Below are positions 16,961 through 26,277 of a DNA stretch of 64,000 nucleotides, piece after piece; the first letter of the stretch is position 1; each line of letters begins with the position of its first letter. A model generated the notes under the pieces. That model was not told the DNA's origin and did no database searches. It worked only from the letters and a program-made list of their open reading frames with translations. The position numbers and the translations under genes were made by a program. Origin of the DNA: Spirosoma sp. SC4-14 (GTDB lineage: Bacteria; Bacteroidota; Bacteroidia; Cytophagales; Spirosomataceae); the NCBI RefSeq assembly GCF_037201965.1, contig NZ_CP147518.1, positions 25,001-89,000 on the forward strand, read 5' to 3'.

Positions 16961-18775
16961 ATGACCACTGAAACCATTTTTCAGGAACAGCAACAGCAGT
17001 TTTTACGGGCTGGGCAGATAGCTCAGCGACAATATAATCAATGGGCGTTCTGGCGCCTTATCTGGTTTTTAGGCAGTGCGGTGGTGTTCTGGCTTCTAAT
17101 TCAAATGGATGAGCAGTTGGGGGCCGCTTTTGTTTTGCTGGTAGGCGTGGCCGGATTTATGTTTTTACTGAAAAAACACCAGGCTATTCGGGTCGAACGC
17201 GACCTAAGTCATTATCTGGCGTTTATTAATCAGGACGAAGCCGCACGCTTGAAACGGCAATACCTTCGCCCAGAGGCAGGCGACCAATTCGCCAATCCGA
17301 CGCACTTTTATGCGACCGATTTAGATGTCTTCGGCAAACATTCACTGTTTCGGTTGCTGAATCGAACCCATACGTTCGAAGGTCAAAAGCGATTGGCAAA
17401 CTGGTTGCTGGAACCATCTGGACCCGATGCCATTCGGTTGCGTCAGCAGGCCGCCCGAGAGTTAACTCCACAGCTTGATTGGCGTCAGCAATTTGAAGCC
17501 AAAGCCTATCTGGAAGAAACCATTACTCGTTCGCCTGACTTGCTGATCAAGTGGGCAACTGCCGACGTTGTGCCGACACCATCTTATCTGAACCTTGTTC
17601 GATTTCTATTTCCTATCATTACATTGGCATTGACCGCTCTGTGGTTTACGGGCTATTTACCAGGAGCAATTGTACTGATGGCATTGGCCGTTCATGGGTT
17701 AGTGCTTAGCCAAACGGCGGCTCGGGCAAAAGACGTAAGTGAACAAACATTCGAAATATCGGCGGCATTACGCTCGTTTCGATCTTTATTTGAACATGCC
17801 GAACAGTTGAAAGGGAATGCCTTACGATTGCAGGCTATTGGAAAAGCATTGACCTCAACCGACCGGCTGGCTTCGGAAGCAATTGGAAAACTGGCCCAAT
17901 TGACCGAAGGTTTGAACTATCGGCGAAATCCTTATTTCTACCTCCTATTTGGCATAGCTACTTTATGGGACATCCATTACCTGTTTCGACTGGAGCGCTG
18001 GCGGAAAGAACATGGTCCGCATTTGAGTCGCTGGTTCGAGGCTTTGGGTGAGCTGGAAGCCCTAAATAGTTTAGCCGGATTTGCTTATGCCCATCCCGCC
18101 TATGCAACCCCCAACATTGTTGAAGACGAATTAATACTCGATTTTGTAGAAGCAGCACATCCATTATTACCACCCGGCCGTAGTATATCTAATTCGCTTA
18201 CAGTTAGCGGCAATGGTCGAACGATCCTGATTACCGGCTCGAATATGTCGGGCAAAAGCACGTTTCTGCGCACGGTCGGGACGAACGTTGTACTGGCACT
18301 TGCCGGAGCCGTTACAAGTGCCAGCCAATTCAGCTGTTCGCCCGTACGGGTGTTTACAAGCATGCGAACGCAGGATTCGCTGGAAGAGAGCACATCGTCG
18401 TTCTACGCTGAATTAAAACGCTTGCAAACGCTTATTTATCTCTCCAAACAGTCGGGCCAGGAGCGGGTACCTGTTCTTTATTTCCTGGATGAAATCCTGA
18501 AAGGAACTAATTCGGCTGATCGGCATCGGGGTGCCGAAGCTCTAATTCGCCAGCTGCATCGGACCACTGCATCGGGTTTTGTTTCAACGCATGACCTAGA
18601 GCTGGGGCAACTCACCGATGCCAGCAACTTTGTCAGAAACTATCACTTTCAATCAGACCTGAAGGATGGAGAGCTACTGTTCGATTATAAACTTCGGGAT
18701 GGTATCTGCCAAAGTTTTAATGCCAGTCAGCTCATGCAGGCTATTGGTATCGAGATCGATGCCCTTCAGAAGTAA
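16961..18775 (+). CDS. Membrane-associated MutS-like ATPase
   Basis: A 604-aa protein with the MutS core and ATPase at its C-terminal half: Walker A in ITGSNMSGKSTFLRTVG near residue 426, Walker B in VPVLYFLDEILKGTNSADR and the switch SGFVSTHDLELG. The mismatch-recognition domain I is absent. Hydrophobic segments lie at residues about 27-68 (two helices) and 210-250 (two helices), so it is probably membrane-bound, unlike MutS or MutS2. Such membrane MutS-like proteins occur across Bacteroidota; a role in mismatch repair is not shown. The gene end overlaps the next, oppositely directed gene by 10 bp. Confidence 0.85.
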   Translation: MTTETIFQEQQQQFLRAGQIAQRQYNQWAFWRLIWFLGSAVVFWLLIQMDEQLGAAFVLLVGVAGFMFLLKKHQAIRVERDLSHYLAFINQDEAARLKRQYLRPEAGDQFANPTHFYATDLDVFGKHSLFRLLNRTHTFEGQKRLANWLLEPSGPDAIRLRQQAARELTPQLDWRQQFEAKAYLEETITRSPDLLIKWATADVVPTPSYLNLVRFLFPIITLALTALWFTGYLPGAIVLMALAVHGLVLSQTAARAKDVSEQTFEISAALRSFRSLFEHAEQLKGNALRLQAIGKALTSTDRLASEAIGKLAQLTEGLNYRRNPYFYLLFGIATLWDIHYLFRLERWRKEHGPHLSRWFEALGELEALNSLAGFAYAHPAYATPNIVEDELILDFVEAAHPLLPPGRSISNSLTVSGNGRTILITGSNMSGKSTFLRTVGTNVVLALAGAVTSASQFSCSPVRVFTSMRTQDSLEESTSSFYAELKRLQTLIYLSKQSGQERVPVLYFLDEILKGTNSADRHRGAEALIRQLHRTTASGFVSTHDLELGQLTDASNFVRNYHFQSDLKDGELLFDYKLRDGICQSFNASQLMQAIGIEIDALQK

Positions 18776-19665
18776 AGCCAATGCCAGCGAAGTTTAGGGC
18801 CAATTTGCAGCGTTGGAGCCGGGATTTTCACGTATTTCAAAACCCCAAGCACTAGCCTTGCCGCAGTACTGCGTGGTTTAAAAAGTTTAATTAGGTTTAT
18901 GTCTGGGGCAATATACCACTCATGCCGTCCGCCCAATCCATCGTGACGAACACTCCAGGTTTCGGCCTCAAGCCCCATGCCAACAGATAGTTGAAGCCAG
19001 TTGGGCCATCGTTTCTGCCAGCGGCTTCCCCCAAAATGTTTGGGTGAAAACGAAAACCAATAGGTCTGATTCAGGTAATCGTCGATAGAGAACCGTTGAC
19101 GTGGAATACCTCGTTCATCGAAATATTTACTGGTTTGCTGCCAGTAACTTACTTTCCACTGGGCATCGCGCAGAAAACCCGAGCGATGCTGGGCTATAGG
19201 CCATAAACCGCCAATGGTTCCGGCTGTAACATCGCGCCAGCTAAATCCATACGTTGGCGAATAAGCATCTTTTAGCTCAATGCCTAATTCAACAAACGCT
19301 GCTGAGCCCAGTGCCAGCCATTCGGCCTTTCGTTGAGAAACACCAGCCCAGCGAAAAGCACTATAATAGGCTTCGGATACAAAAATACCGCCCGTCAGAT
19401 GAGCTACTTTGTCTAGTCCATTGGCATACGTTAAATCGCGTCCATTATCGAAATGAAACGGCACGCCCTTTTCATGCCACCAGGTTCGTTCAAGGTAGGT
19501 ATAGGTTGAACCCAGGGTGAGCAGTGAAGTCGCTCCAACCGCCCATATTCGTCCTTTGTTCAGAACGACTTGCTTTTTGATAAGGCTATCTTCTGATGAA
19601 GGCAACGAATCGGTTACCAGAGAACTATGCAGAATGCTTAAAAGAATAAACGAGCTAAGACCCAT
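18766..19665 (-). CDS. DUF2279 family protein
   Basis: A protein of about 299 aa from the ATG at 19665, which gives a signal-like N-terminus (MGLSSFILLSILHSSLVTDS). The frame is open for 36 further codons. It contains the block DKVAHLTGGIFVSEAYYSAFRWAG followed by AAFVELGIELKDAYSPTYGFSWRDVTAGTIGG, the YfiM/DUF2279 pattern. The C-terminal half has beta-strand character (QLSVGMGLEAETWSV). Probably an envelope protein of unknown function. Convergent with the MutS-like gene. Confidence 0.75.
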   Translation of the reverse strand: MGLSSFILLSILHSSLVTDSLPSSEDSLIKKQVVLNKGRIWAVGATSLLTLGSTYTYLERTWWHEKGVPFHFDNGRDLTYANGLDKVAHLTGGIFVSEAYYSAFRWAGVSQRKAEWLALGSAAFVELGIELKDAYSPTYGFSWRDVTAGTIGGLWPIAQHRSGFLRDAQWKVSYWQQTSKYFDERGIPRQRFSIDDYLNQTYWFSFSPKHFGGSRWQKRWPNWLQLSVGMGLEAETWSVRHDGLGGRHEWYIAPDINLIKLFKPRSTAARLVLGVLKYVKIPAPTLQIGPKLRWHWLYF

Positions 19666-19802
19666 ACGCGCTATTGGACTCAAAGCACTCGAAAAAGTTA
19701 CATAAGTTGAAGAAATCGTTGTCTTAACCCCCTGAATGGCTGGACAAAATTGTAAAAACAGGTGGTGCGCCACTGCGATTAGTCCTTTTACATTCAGAAA
19801 TC

Positions 19803-20033
19803 ATGAGAAAAATAAGGCGCAGGTTTACTCCCCAAGACCGCTATTCCATCGTACAGTAAGCCATTCGTGACGACCATGCCGATTGGAGCGATTCCTATAC
19901 ACGCGTCGATCCTCAACTGCGATCCCTCAAACCTAAAGGGCGGCCCGGACTCCAGCAAAAATGGGAAGAAGCACAGGTGAATTACGACACAACAGCAGCG
20001 GCTGCCGCCATTTTAGAAAATCTGTCCAGTTAA
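19803..20033 (+). pseudogene. Remnant of an IS transposase first ORF
   Basis: From ATG at 19803 the frame reads MRKIRRRFTPQDRYSIVQ, then an in-frame TAA (19857), then AIRDDHADWSD, SYTRVDPQLRSL and a degraded tail ending at TAA 20031. The opening and the YTRVDPQLR segment resemble the helix-turn-helix OrfA of IS3-type elements, with a large internal deletion joining the two parts. Inactive. No intact inverted repeats or second ORF were found next to it. Confidence 0.65.
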
Positions 20034-20091
20034 TAGAGGGCTAAGACATCAGTTGGGAGCGTTTTTGGGAATTTAATGACAGAGGTTTAGG

Positions 20092-21063
20092 CTAACCAGA
20101 CTTTGCATACTGTTTAGGCTTTTGACCTAGATGATCTACAAAGACCCGCGTAAAATGGCTTAGGTTTTCAAATCCTAGCCGATAGCCCGTCTCTGACACC
20201 GATAGCTTCGCTTCCCGCAACAGCCGGGCCGCTTCTTGCATACGCACTGTCTGGTAATACGCGTAAAGGCTCAGACCGAAGACCTGCCGAAATAAGCGCC
20301 GGAGTTTACTTTCGCTCATGCCTGCCACCCAAGCCAGTTGAGGGATGCTTGGCGCTTTACGTAAATCCTTGATCAACTCGTTCCGTATCATAAACAGCGT
20401 CTTACCCTCATCTTCCCGAAGCGGATAAACCGTTTTCGTCTCGCGCTGTAACAGTTCACTCATAAACTGATAGACTAACTCCTGACCTTTAACGGTAACG
20501 TAAAATGCGAATAGCGGGTCCGTTTCGGGATGGGCCAGCAGATCACTGGCAATCTGTTGAACAGCCAGTGATCCCATTTCTTCATAAAGGTATGATTGAC
20601 GACCGCCCAGCAGGGTCTGTACCAGCGGTTTTTGAGCTTGTTGCCCCAGGAGCTGCCCCAACAAGTCGGCGTTAATGCCGACAATGATGGTCTGAATGAG
20701 TGTACCGGCGGGAAAAAAAACAGCTAAATCTAGATCGCTTGAGCTTACCTGTACCGCTGGCAGCATTCGACTAGCCGATGGGCGAGCGGGCGGAGTAGAC
20801 ATGGACACTAGGTTGCGAAAACTAAATGTAATCATCGGCTGATGGCCCGCTTCGGTCTGACGCCGTAGCTCCACGTCCCGGCTGAGGGTGTAGTGGTGCA
20901 CCATCACAAATAGAAGCGGATTCAGCATGAACCGCCGGATAGTCCCCATTCCCAAAGCGGAAGGAAAGGCCATCTCCATTAAGCCGGTGTTGGTAGCATG
21001 GCTTTCTTCGGGTAGCACCTTAATCCGACCGACTGGCCCTGAGGAGTCAATCTCAAATTGCAT
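20092..21063 (-). CDS. AraC family transcriptional regulator
   Basis: A 323-aa regulator with a C-terminal AraC/XylS DNA-binding domain (residues about 220-320): the first helix-turn-helix is in PSIPQLAWVAGMSESKLRRLFRQVFG and the second in LSVSETGYRLGFENLSHFTRVFVDHLGQKPKQYA. The N-terminal part (1-200) is an AraC-type ligand domain of unknown ligand. Transcribed away from the DUF1772 gene, which starts 122 nt off and may be its target, as is common for AraC regulators. Confidence 0.9.
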   Translation of the reverse strand: MQFEIDSSGPVGRIKVLPEESHATNTGLMEMAFPSALGMGTIRRFMLNPLLFVMVHHYTLSRDVELRRQTEAGHQPMITFSFRNLVSMSTPPARPSASRMLPAVQVSSSDLDLAVFFPAGTLIQTIIVGINADLLGQLLGQQAQKPLVQTLLGGRQSYLYEEMGSLAVQQIASDLLAHPETDPLFAFYVTVKGQELVYQFMSELLQRETKTVYPLREDEGKTLFMIRNELIKDLRKAPSIPQLAWVAGMSESKLRRLFRQVFGLSLYAYYQTVRMQEAARLLREAKLSVSETGYRLGFENLSHFTRVFVDHLGQKPKQYAKSG

Positions 21064-21184
21064 TTGACTGAATACGACTATTTATTAGCTAAATATAGGT
21101 ATTTCCTTTCTTTTCTGAGCATGAATTTTGTCCCATTCAAAATGAGATGACTCATCAACGGCTAGAAAATAGCCATTACTCATC

Positions 21185-21604
21185 ATGACATTAAAATGCT
21201 TTGAACTCATCAATCTAGTCTTGTCGGCTCTTGTCGGCGGCATGTACTGGGGCCCTTGGCTAGCCCTGAGCCGCTCGCTAAATACATTCGACCCAGGCGT
21301 GTTTCTGGCCATTACCCACCGACTTAATCAAAATATGGCGGGCCTGATGACCTACCTCACTCCGTTGGGGCTGCTCTCTACCCTGCCTACGCTGTACCTG
21401 TCGTTCGGTAGCCAGCCGACTACTTTCTGGTTCACGCTGGCGGGTTTTATCGGCTTTCTGACTGCGCTCCTCGTTACGGTATGGATTGAGGTACCCCTTG
21501 TGATGCAGATTGTACACTGGGATGCCTCGGCTCTGCCCATCAATTGGATGCAGCTGCGCGACCGATGGATGAACTTTCATTGGCTTCGGGTTATGGGGGA
21601 TTGA
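21185..21604 (+). CDS. DUF1772-like membrane protein with frameshifted C-terminus
   Basis: A 139-aa protein with four hydrophobic segments and the DUF1772 pattern (WIEVPLVMQIVHWD, then LRDRWMNFHWLRV). In the present frame it stops at 21604. One extra G in the GGGGG run at 21595-21599 would restore GLIGLVLLAAGALF with a stop at 21642, exactly the fourth helix expected. So the gene lost its last helix by a one-base slip, or the base is a sequencing error. Function unknown. Confidence 0.7.
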   Translation: MTLKCFELINLVLSALVGGMYWGPWLALSRSLNTFDPGVFLAITHRLNQNMAGLMTYLTPLGLLSTLPTLYLSFGSQPTTFWFTLAGFIGFLTALLVTVWIEVPLVMQIVHWDASALPINWMQLRDRWMNFHWLRVMGD

Positions 21605-21697
21605 TTGGGCTGGTCCTACTAGCCGCTGGTGCCCTTTTCTAATCCGTTAATACCCTATCGAATCCTTCTAATAACGGCTGAAACTACGCTAAATATG

Positions 21698-21985
21698 ATG
21701 AGAACAATACTATGCTGGGGAATACCGCTAGAGCTGTGGGCCGCGCCTACGTTCGCACAAGGTGCACTGACGGTCAACATAACCGGCTTCAATAACGAGT
21801 AGGGACACAGTGTAAGATCTGGCTCTTCAACTCAGCCGATGGATTTCCCTCCGACGACAAAAAGGCCCTGCGCTGTGTGTGTAGGCACCCATCAACAGGC
21901 TAAGCAGCCGGGTCGTGTTCAATCAACTGCACACCGGTTCCTACGCGCTGGCCGTAGCGCACCGAGGGCAACTGGCTAGAGCGCA
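21698..21985 (+). pseudogene. Decayed DUF2141 family gene
   Basis: The start MRTILCWG...PTFAQGALTVNITGFNNE is a signal peptide plus the first DUF2141 strand, then a TAG. The next parts lie in other frames: IWLFNSADGFPSDDKKALR near 21819-21878 and VVFNQLHTGSYALAVAHRG near 21915-21971, again typical of DUF2141. At least one stop and two frame changes, and the C-terminus is missing. Inactive. Confidence 0.7.
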
Positions 21986-22425
21986 GAAAAACTTATGCAG
22001 GCGCACTAATAGCTTAATCCGTTTACCGCTCATGGGTAAATCGGCTAGAGTGCCTTGATAGAAACTATGAACTCGGCGAGTGAGCGTGACGGTATTGGTT
22101 GCTAACAACCGAATGATCACATCATCTGACTTGTTGACCACAAAGCATAAATCCAGGAGGAAACAGTGGAGATAAATCCATATCCACTCAAACTCGAAAA
22201 ACTGCCAGGATTCGCCTAAAGTGACGCTGAACCAGCTTGTACCGAAATCAGTTGGTCTCTATCTTCGAAATCTTCAATTTCAAGCACTTGCCGGCGGAAT
22301 ATCCAGCCTTTTCAGTGCGTTTTTTTTACGCATAAATACCCCTCTTTTCCAGTTCGTCGGCAATTGATTGAGAACCTGATTTGGATATGACAGCTTTGCG
22401 ATGTAAACCAAACAACATTGCACGA
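21986..22425. other. Non-coding or decayed stretch
   Basis: No convincing gene. On the minus strand a frame of about 65 codons (22141 back to 21944, containing NKSDDVIIRLLATNT and LADLPMSGKRIKLLVRL) looks protein-like in composition but has no start signal, and I do not recognise it. It may be the end of a lost gene. A T8 run lies at 22320-22327. Confidence 0.4.
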
Positions 22426-23247
22426 ATGAACCTCTTTCCAAAAGCTGCCTGCTTCGCTGCTCTGGTTCTGGCTGGCCTAACGGCCACCGCTCAATCGTAC
22501 CGCAACAGCATCGGCTTGTCTATCGGTACGCTTCATCTTCGTACGCTCGACCAGCAGGCATCACCGCTTCGATACGGAGGCACCGTTTATCCGCTATACG
22601 GGTTCAGGTTTCATCACCATAGTGACCAGTCGCAGTTTAATCTGCGGCTGTCGGGTGGAATGGGCCTGCTGAACCCCGAACGGTTCGGCCCTCGAACCTA
22701 CTCGACCAAGTTGGGCGACGGTACGCCGTTTTCCTACCAGATTTCTTCAGAATTATATCACGTCAACATTGAAGCGGATTACCTCCGGCGGGTCGGTGGG
22801 GCTGAGCCCGGCCGGTTCAATACGTGGGTGGGTGGCTCAATTAGCGAATCGCTGCTTTACGCGGATGAAGTAGCTAATTTCCCCTGGCTCATCAACACGG
22901 CTACGTTCTCACCCGTAGTGCAGACTGATTACACGTTCGCAGCCGGACACAGCCTGACGCTGCGGGTCGATATGGCCGTTGTGGGGCTGATCACCCGCGC
23001 CATCTGGGCCAGCTTCCCTAAATCAACAGCCGACAACAACGTTGTCGCCTACTTCAAACAAGGCACACACCCGGCTACAGTTGGTAAGTTGGGCGATGTT
23101 AAGGTGCAACTGGGTTACTCGTACCGCCTGAGTCCACGCCTGAGTGTCGGTGCTATGTATCGCGCCCGCTACCTGTCGTACCCCGACCCTCGTCCGGTCC
23201 GCGCTTTTAGTAGTTCCATAGCCCTGGAAGGCGAAGTTCATTTTTAA
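22426..23247 (+). CDS. Secreted/outer-membrane barrel-like protein
   Basis: A 273-aa protein with a clear signal peptide (MNLFPKAACFAALVLAGLTATAQ) and a series of amphipathic strands ending ALEGEVHF, as in outer-membrane barrels. I do not recognise a named family. Start chosen at ATG 22426; a TTG and an ATG upstream in frame would spoil the signal sequence. It is higher in GC than the flanking genes and forms a likely unit with the S41 peptidase 39 nt downstream. Confidence 0.7.
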   Translation: MNLFPKAACFAALVLAGLTATAQSYRNSIGLSIGTLHLRTLDQQASPLRYGGTVYPLYGFRFHHHSDQSQFNLRLSGGMGLLNPERFGPRTYSTKLGDGTPFSYQISSELYHVNIEADYLRRVGGAEPGRFNTWVGGSISESLLYADEVANFPWLINTATFSPVVQTDYTFAAGHSLTLRVDMAVVGLITRAIWASFPKSTADNNVVAYFKQGTHPATVGKLGDVKVQLGYSYRLSPRLSVGAMYRARYLSYPDPRPVRAFSSSIALEGEVHF

Positions 23248-23286
23248 TATTCGTAGACAACCTATAAAGCCCTCCGGCGAATAATC

Positions 23287-24315
23287 ATGAAAAAGTCGCT
23301 CTTTTCCATTCTCATCCTTGGCGTATCTACGCTGTTTGCCGCATGCTCGAACCGATTCATCGGCCCTGAAATGCCCAACAACCCCGTTACCAATTTCGAC
23401 CATCTGTGGGGCGAATATGACCGGCTCTACGGCGCGTTTGAACCCAAAAAACTCGACTGGGATGCGCTCTATAAGACCTACCGCCCTCAAGTGAACGAGC
23501 AGACCACCGACGCGGACCTATATCGGGTAATGACGGCGTTGCTTGACAACCTCGACGATAACCACGTGTACCTCCGCCCCACAGCCAATACCGGTTTGCC
23601 CTGGTATGACGGGGGTGTTCTGGGTCGCACCCGGGAGCGGACGTATGACGGTGCAGTTGTGAAGCGTTACCTGACCGAAAGCCGGACGTTCACCAACGAG
23701 TTTAGTACCGGTAAACTGCCCGGCAACGTGGGTTACATCCTGCTGAAAGGTTTTGAAAACAACATAGCCACCTACGGCAAAACAATGGACTCGGTGCTGA
23801 CGTATTTCCGGGATACGAAAGGATTGATTATCGACCTGCGCGACAATGGCGGTGGCGAAGACCGCGTAGCGCAGTACATCGCCAACCGATTTGCTACTGA
23901 GCGACACCTGTCGTTTACGTCCCGACTGCGTAACGGCCCTCAACACACCGATTTCGGCCCCGAGCTCCGATTTTATACCGAACCAGCGGGTAGCTTCCAA
24001 TACACCAAACCGGTTGTTGTGCTGACAAATCTATCGTCGTATAGCTCAGCCGAAACGTTTATGCTGGCTATGCTTCAGAACAAAACCGTCACGCAGGTTG
24101 GTGACGTAACGGGCGGGGCTTTTTCCGATGCCGTGCCACGCGACCTGCCCAACGGCTGGAGTTTCCGCGTACCTATCGCCGACGTGCGCGATGCCACCGG
24201 CCGTAACCTCGAAGGTATTGGTATTGTGCCGAAGGTACTGGTCAAAAACAAGCCCGAGGAACTGAAAGCAGGTCATGACCGGGCGTTGGAAACGGCCATT
24301 GAATTGCTTCGGTAA
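23287..24315 (+). CDS. S41 family (C-terminal processing) peptidase lipoprotein
   Basis: A 342-aa lipoprotein (MKKSLFSILILGVSTLFAAC, lipobox FAAC) with the S41 protease core. Seen: GNVGYILLKGF, the strand GLIIDLRDNGGGE, the nucleophile region NLSSYSSAETF with the likely catalytic Ser, and GDVTGGAFSD. There is no clear PDZ domain, as in the tricorn-core-like short S41 group. It would act in the periplasm on proteins or peptides; target unknown. It precedes a histidine kinase gene. Confidence 0.85.
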   Translation: MKKSLFSILILGVSTLFAACSNRFIGPEMPNNPVTNFDHLWGEYDRLYGAFEPKKLDWDALYKTYRPQVNEQTTDADLYRVMTALLDNLDDNHVYLRPTANTGLPWYDGGVLGRTRERTYDGAVVKRYLTESRTFTNEFSTGKLPGNVGYILLKGFENNIATYGKTMDSVLTYFRDTKGLIIDLRDNGGGEDRVAQYIANRFATERHLSFTSRLRNGPQHTDFGPELRFYTEPAGSFQYTKPVVVLTNLSSYSSAETFMLAMLQNKTVTQVGDVTGGAFSDAVPRDLPNGWSFRVPIADVRDATGRNLEGIGIVPKVLVKNKPEELKAGHDRALETAIELLR

Positions 24316-24439
24316 ATTAGGTGTATATGTTTTGTGGCATGAAGGTTTATACGTGTGTGTAAGTCAAGGACATCCCACTGCGATTCTCTCCCGTATTTCG
24401 TCAAACCACTATACATTTAAAAACATAAAAATTCCCTCG

Positions 24440-25474
24440 ATGATCCCCTTAAACGACCGTTGGTTTCGGCTGGTGGGTATCCCGCTCGTGGCCCTGCTGG
24501 GCGACTGGATTTTCTACGATGAAATCAATCGGCAGCACGGCTTGCCCTTCTGGATCGATTACCTGGTTAGTCTGGTCGAAGTATCGCTGCTGTGGACGAT
24601 TAGCCGATACGGAATTCTTCAGTCACGTCGCCGTTATCCGAGGCTGAATCAGACGCGGCAGCGGGTAATTTTTCAGGCGCTGTGGTTTTTGCTGATTACG
24701 GGTCTGTTCCGGCTGATGACCTCAACACTCTACGACTTAACCATGATTTGGGGCTACCAATACACCCCCCTTCGGTACCTGTATAACATCGCGGTGGGCA
24801 TCTTCTGCGTCATTCCCATCGCGGCCATCTATGAAGGATTATACCTGTATCGCCAGTGGCGGACGACGTATTATGAGGCCGAAGAACTAAAGAAAATGAG
24901 CCTGCAAACCCAACTTGAATCGTTACGCGAACAGGTCAAACCGCACTTTCTATTCAACAGCCTGAACACCTTGCAGGGATTGGTAATGGAAGATGAGAAA
25001 GAACAGGCCGTTTCATTTATCATCAACCTCTCTCAGGTGTACCGCTATCTGCTCCAAAGCAATGAGCAGTTGGTTATCCCTTTGGCGAAGGAACTGGAGT
25101 TTATTCGGGCTTACGTGGCCCTGCTCAAAACCCGCTTCGAGCAGGGCTTAGTGCTGCAAATTGATGTAGCGCCGGAGATGCTCGCTTACAGTCTGCCCCC
25201 GCTAACCGTTCAAATGCTGGTCGAAAACGCGGTGAAGCACAACCGGCTGTCGGCCCTCTACCCGCTCACGATTCGCATTTATACCGATGCGGCTCAGAAC
25301 GTAGTGGTGGTCAACAACCGGCAACCCAAGCAGTCGCCAGTTCCATCAAACCGGCTGGGACTAACCAACATTGCGGCTAAATACCGGCTGTTTAACCAAC
25401 CTGATATCGTTATTCACCAAACCGACGCGATCTTCCAGGTCGCCGTTCCCCTACTCAAACCTCAACCGGTATGA
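24440..25474 (+). CDS. LytS-type sensor histidine kinase
   Basis: A 344-aa kinase with four membrane helices (residues about 8-150), then the His_kinase domain with phospho-acceptor His169 in VKPHFLFNSLNTLQGLV and an ATPase domain with PPLTVQMLVENAVKHN and NRLGLTNIAAKYRL. This is the LytS/YehU class that works with LytTR response regulators. No extracellular sensor domain is visible, so the signal is probably sensed in the membrane. The frame is open upstream, but ATG 24440 gives a proper start. It overlaps the regulator gene by 4 bp (ATGA). Confidence 0.92.
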   Translation: MIPLNDRWFRLVGIPLVALLGDWIFYDEINRQHGLPFWIDYLVSLVEVSLLWTISRYGILQSRRRYPRLNQTRQRVIFQALWFLLITGLFRLMTSTLYDLTMIWGYQYTPLRYLYNIAVGIFCVIPIAAIYEGLYLYRQWRTTYYEAEELKKMSLQTQLESLREQVKPHFLFNSLNTLQGLVMEDEKEQAVSFIINLSQVYRYLLQSNEQLVIPLAKELEFIRAYVALLKTRFEQGLVLQIDVAPEMLAYSLPPLTVQMLVENAVKHNRLSALYPLTIRIYTDAAQNVVVVNNRQPKQSPVPSNRLGLTNIAAKYRLFNQPDIVIHQTDAIFQVAVPLLKPQPV

Positions 25475-26256
25475 ACGTATTGATTGTCGAAGACGAAGCC
25501 GTAGCCGCTCGTCAACTAAAAGCCATGCTGGGCCGGGCAGGCGATGACATTTCGGTGCTGGCTGTGCTGAACAGTATCGAAACTGCTGTAGCTTACCTGC
25601 GCCAGTCGCCCCGGCCCGACCTGATTCTGCTGGACATTGAACTCTCGGACGGGCAAAGCTTTGAGATATTTAACCAGGTGACCGTGACGAGTCCGGTCAT
25701 CTTCACCACGGCCTACGATGAGTACGCCCGGCGGGCTTTTGAGGTCAACAGCGTTGATTATCTGCTCAAACCCATTGAGGAAGCTGCCCTGCACAAAGCG
25801 CTGGATAAGTTTCGGCAACTACGTCAGACCTACGGTGGTACACTGCCGGAGGGATTATTGGTACCTATTGACGAATTGGTGCGTCAGATTAATCAGTACC
25901 AACGGCCCGAAACCTGGTTCCGGGACCGGTTTCTGGTACACATGGGCCAGCGTCTGCTCCCCATTGATGTGACGGAAGTGGCCTATTTCTTTTCGGCCAA
26001 CAAACTCACCTACCTCAAAACCGTTGCCGACAAGCAGTATGCAATTGATTATTCGCTCGACGAACTTGAACAGGCACTCGACCCGCGCCGGTTTTACCGG
26101 GCCAACCGGCAGTTCATCGTTGGTCATAAAGCCATTCAAAAAGTCCACCTGTATTTTACCAGTAAGCTGAAAGTAGAGCTCAACCCGGTGGCCGACGAGG
26201 AAGTCATCATCAGCCGCGAGAAAGCGATGGCGTTCCGACGCTGGCTGGGCGAATAG
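25471..26256 (+). CDS. LytTR family response regulator
   Basis: A 261-aa regulator: a receiver domain with phospho-acceptor Asp55 in LILLDIELSDG and the conserved Lys in VDYLLKPIEE, then a LytTR DNA-binding domain (residues about 155-258) with HMGQRLLPIDVTEVAYFFSANKLTYL and YRANRQFIVG. Partner of the upstream kinase. Targets may include the barrel/S41 pair, but this is inference. Confidence 0.93.
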   Translation: MNVLIVEDEAVAARQLKAMLGRAGDDISVLAVLNSIETAVAYLRQSPRPDLILLDIELSDGQSFEIFNQVTVTSPVIFTTAYDEYARRAFEVNSVDYLLKPIEEAALHKALDKFRQLRQTYGGTLPEGLLVPIDELVRQINQYQRPETWFRDRFLVHMGQRLLPIDVTEVAYFFSANKLTYLKTVADKQYAIDYSLDELEQALDPRRFYRANRQFIVGHKAIQKVHLYFTSKLKVELNPVADEEVIISREKAMAFRRWLGE

Positions 26257-26277
26257 TATCTGTCCCAGTGGCGCTCC

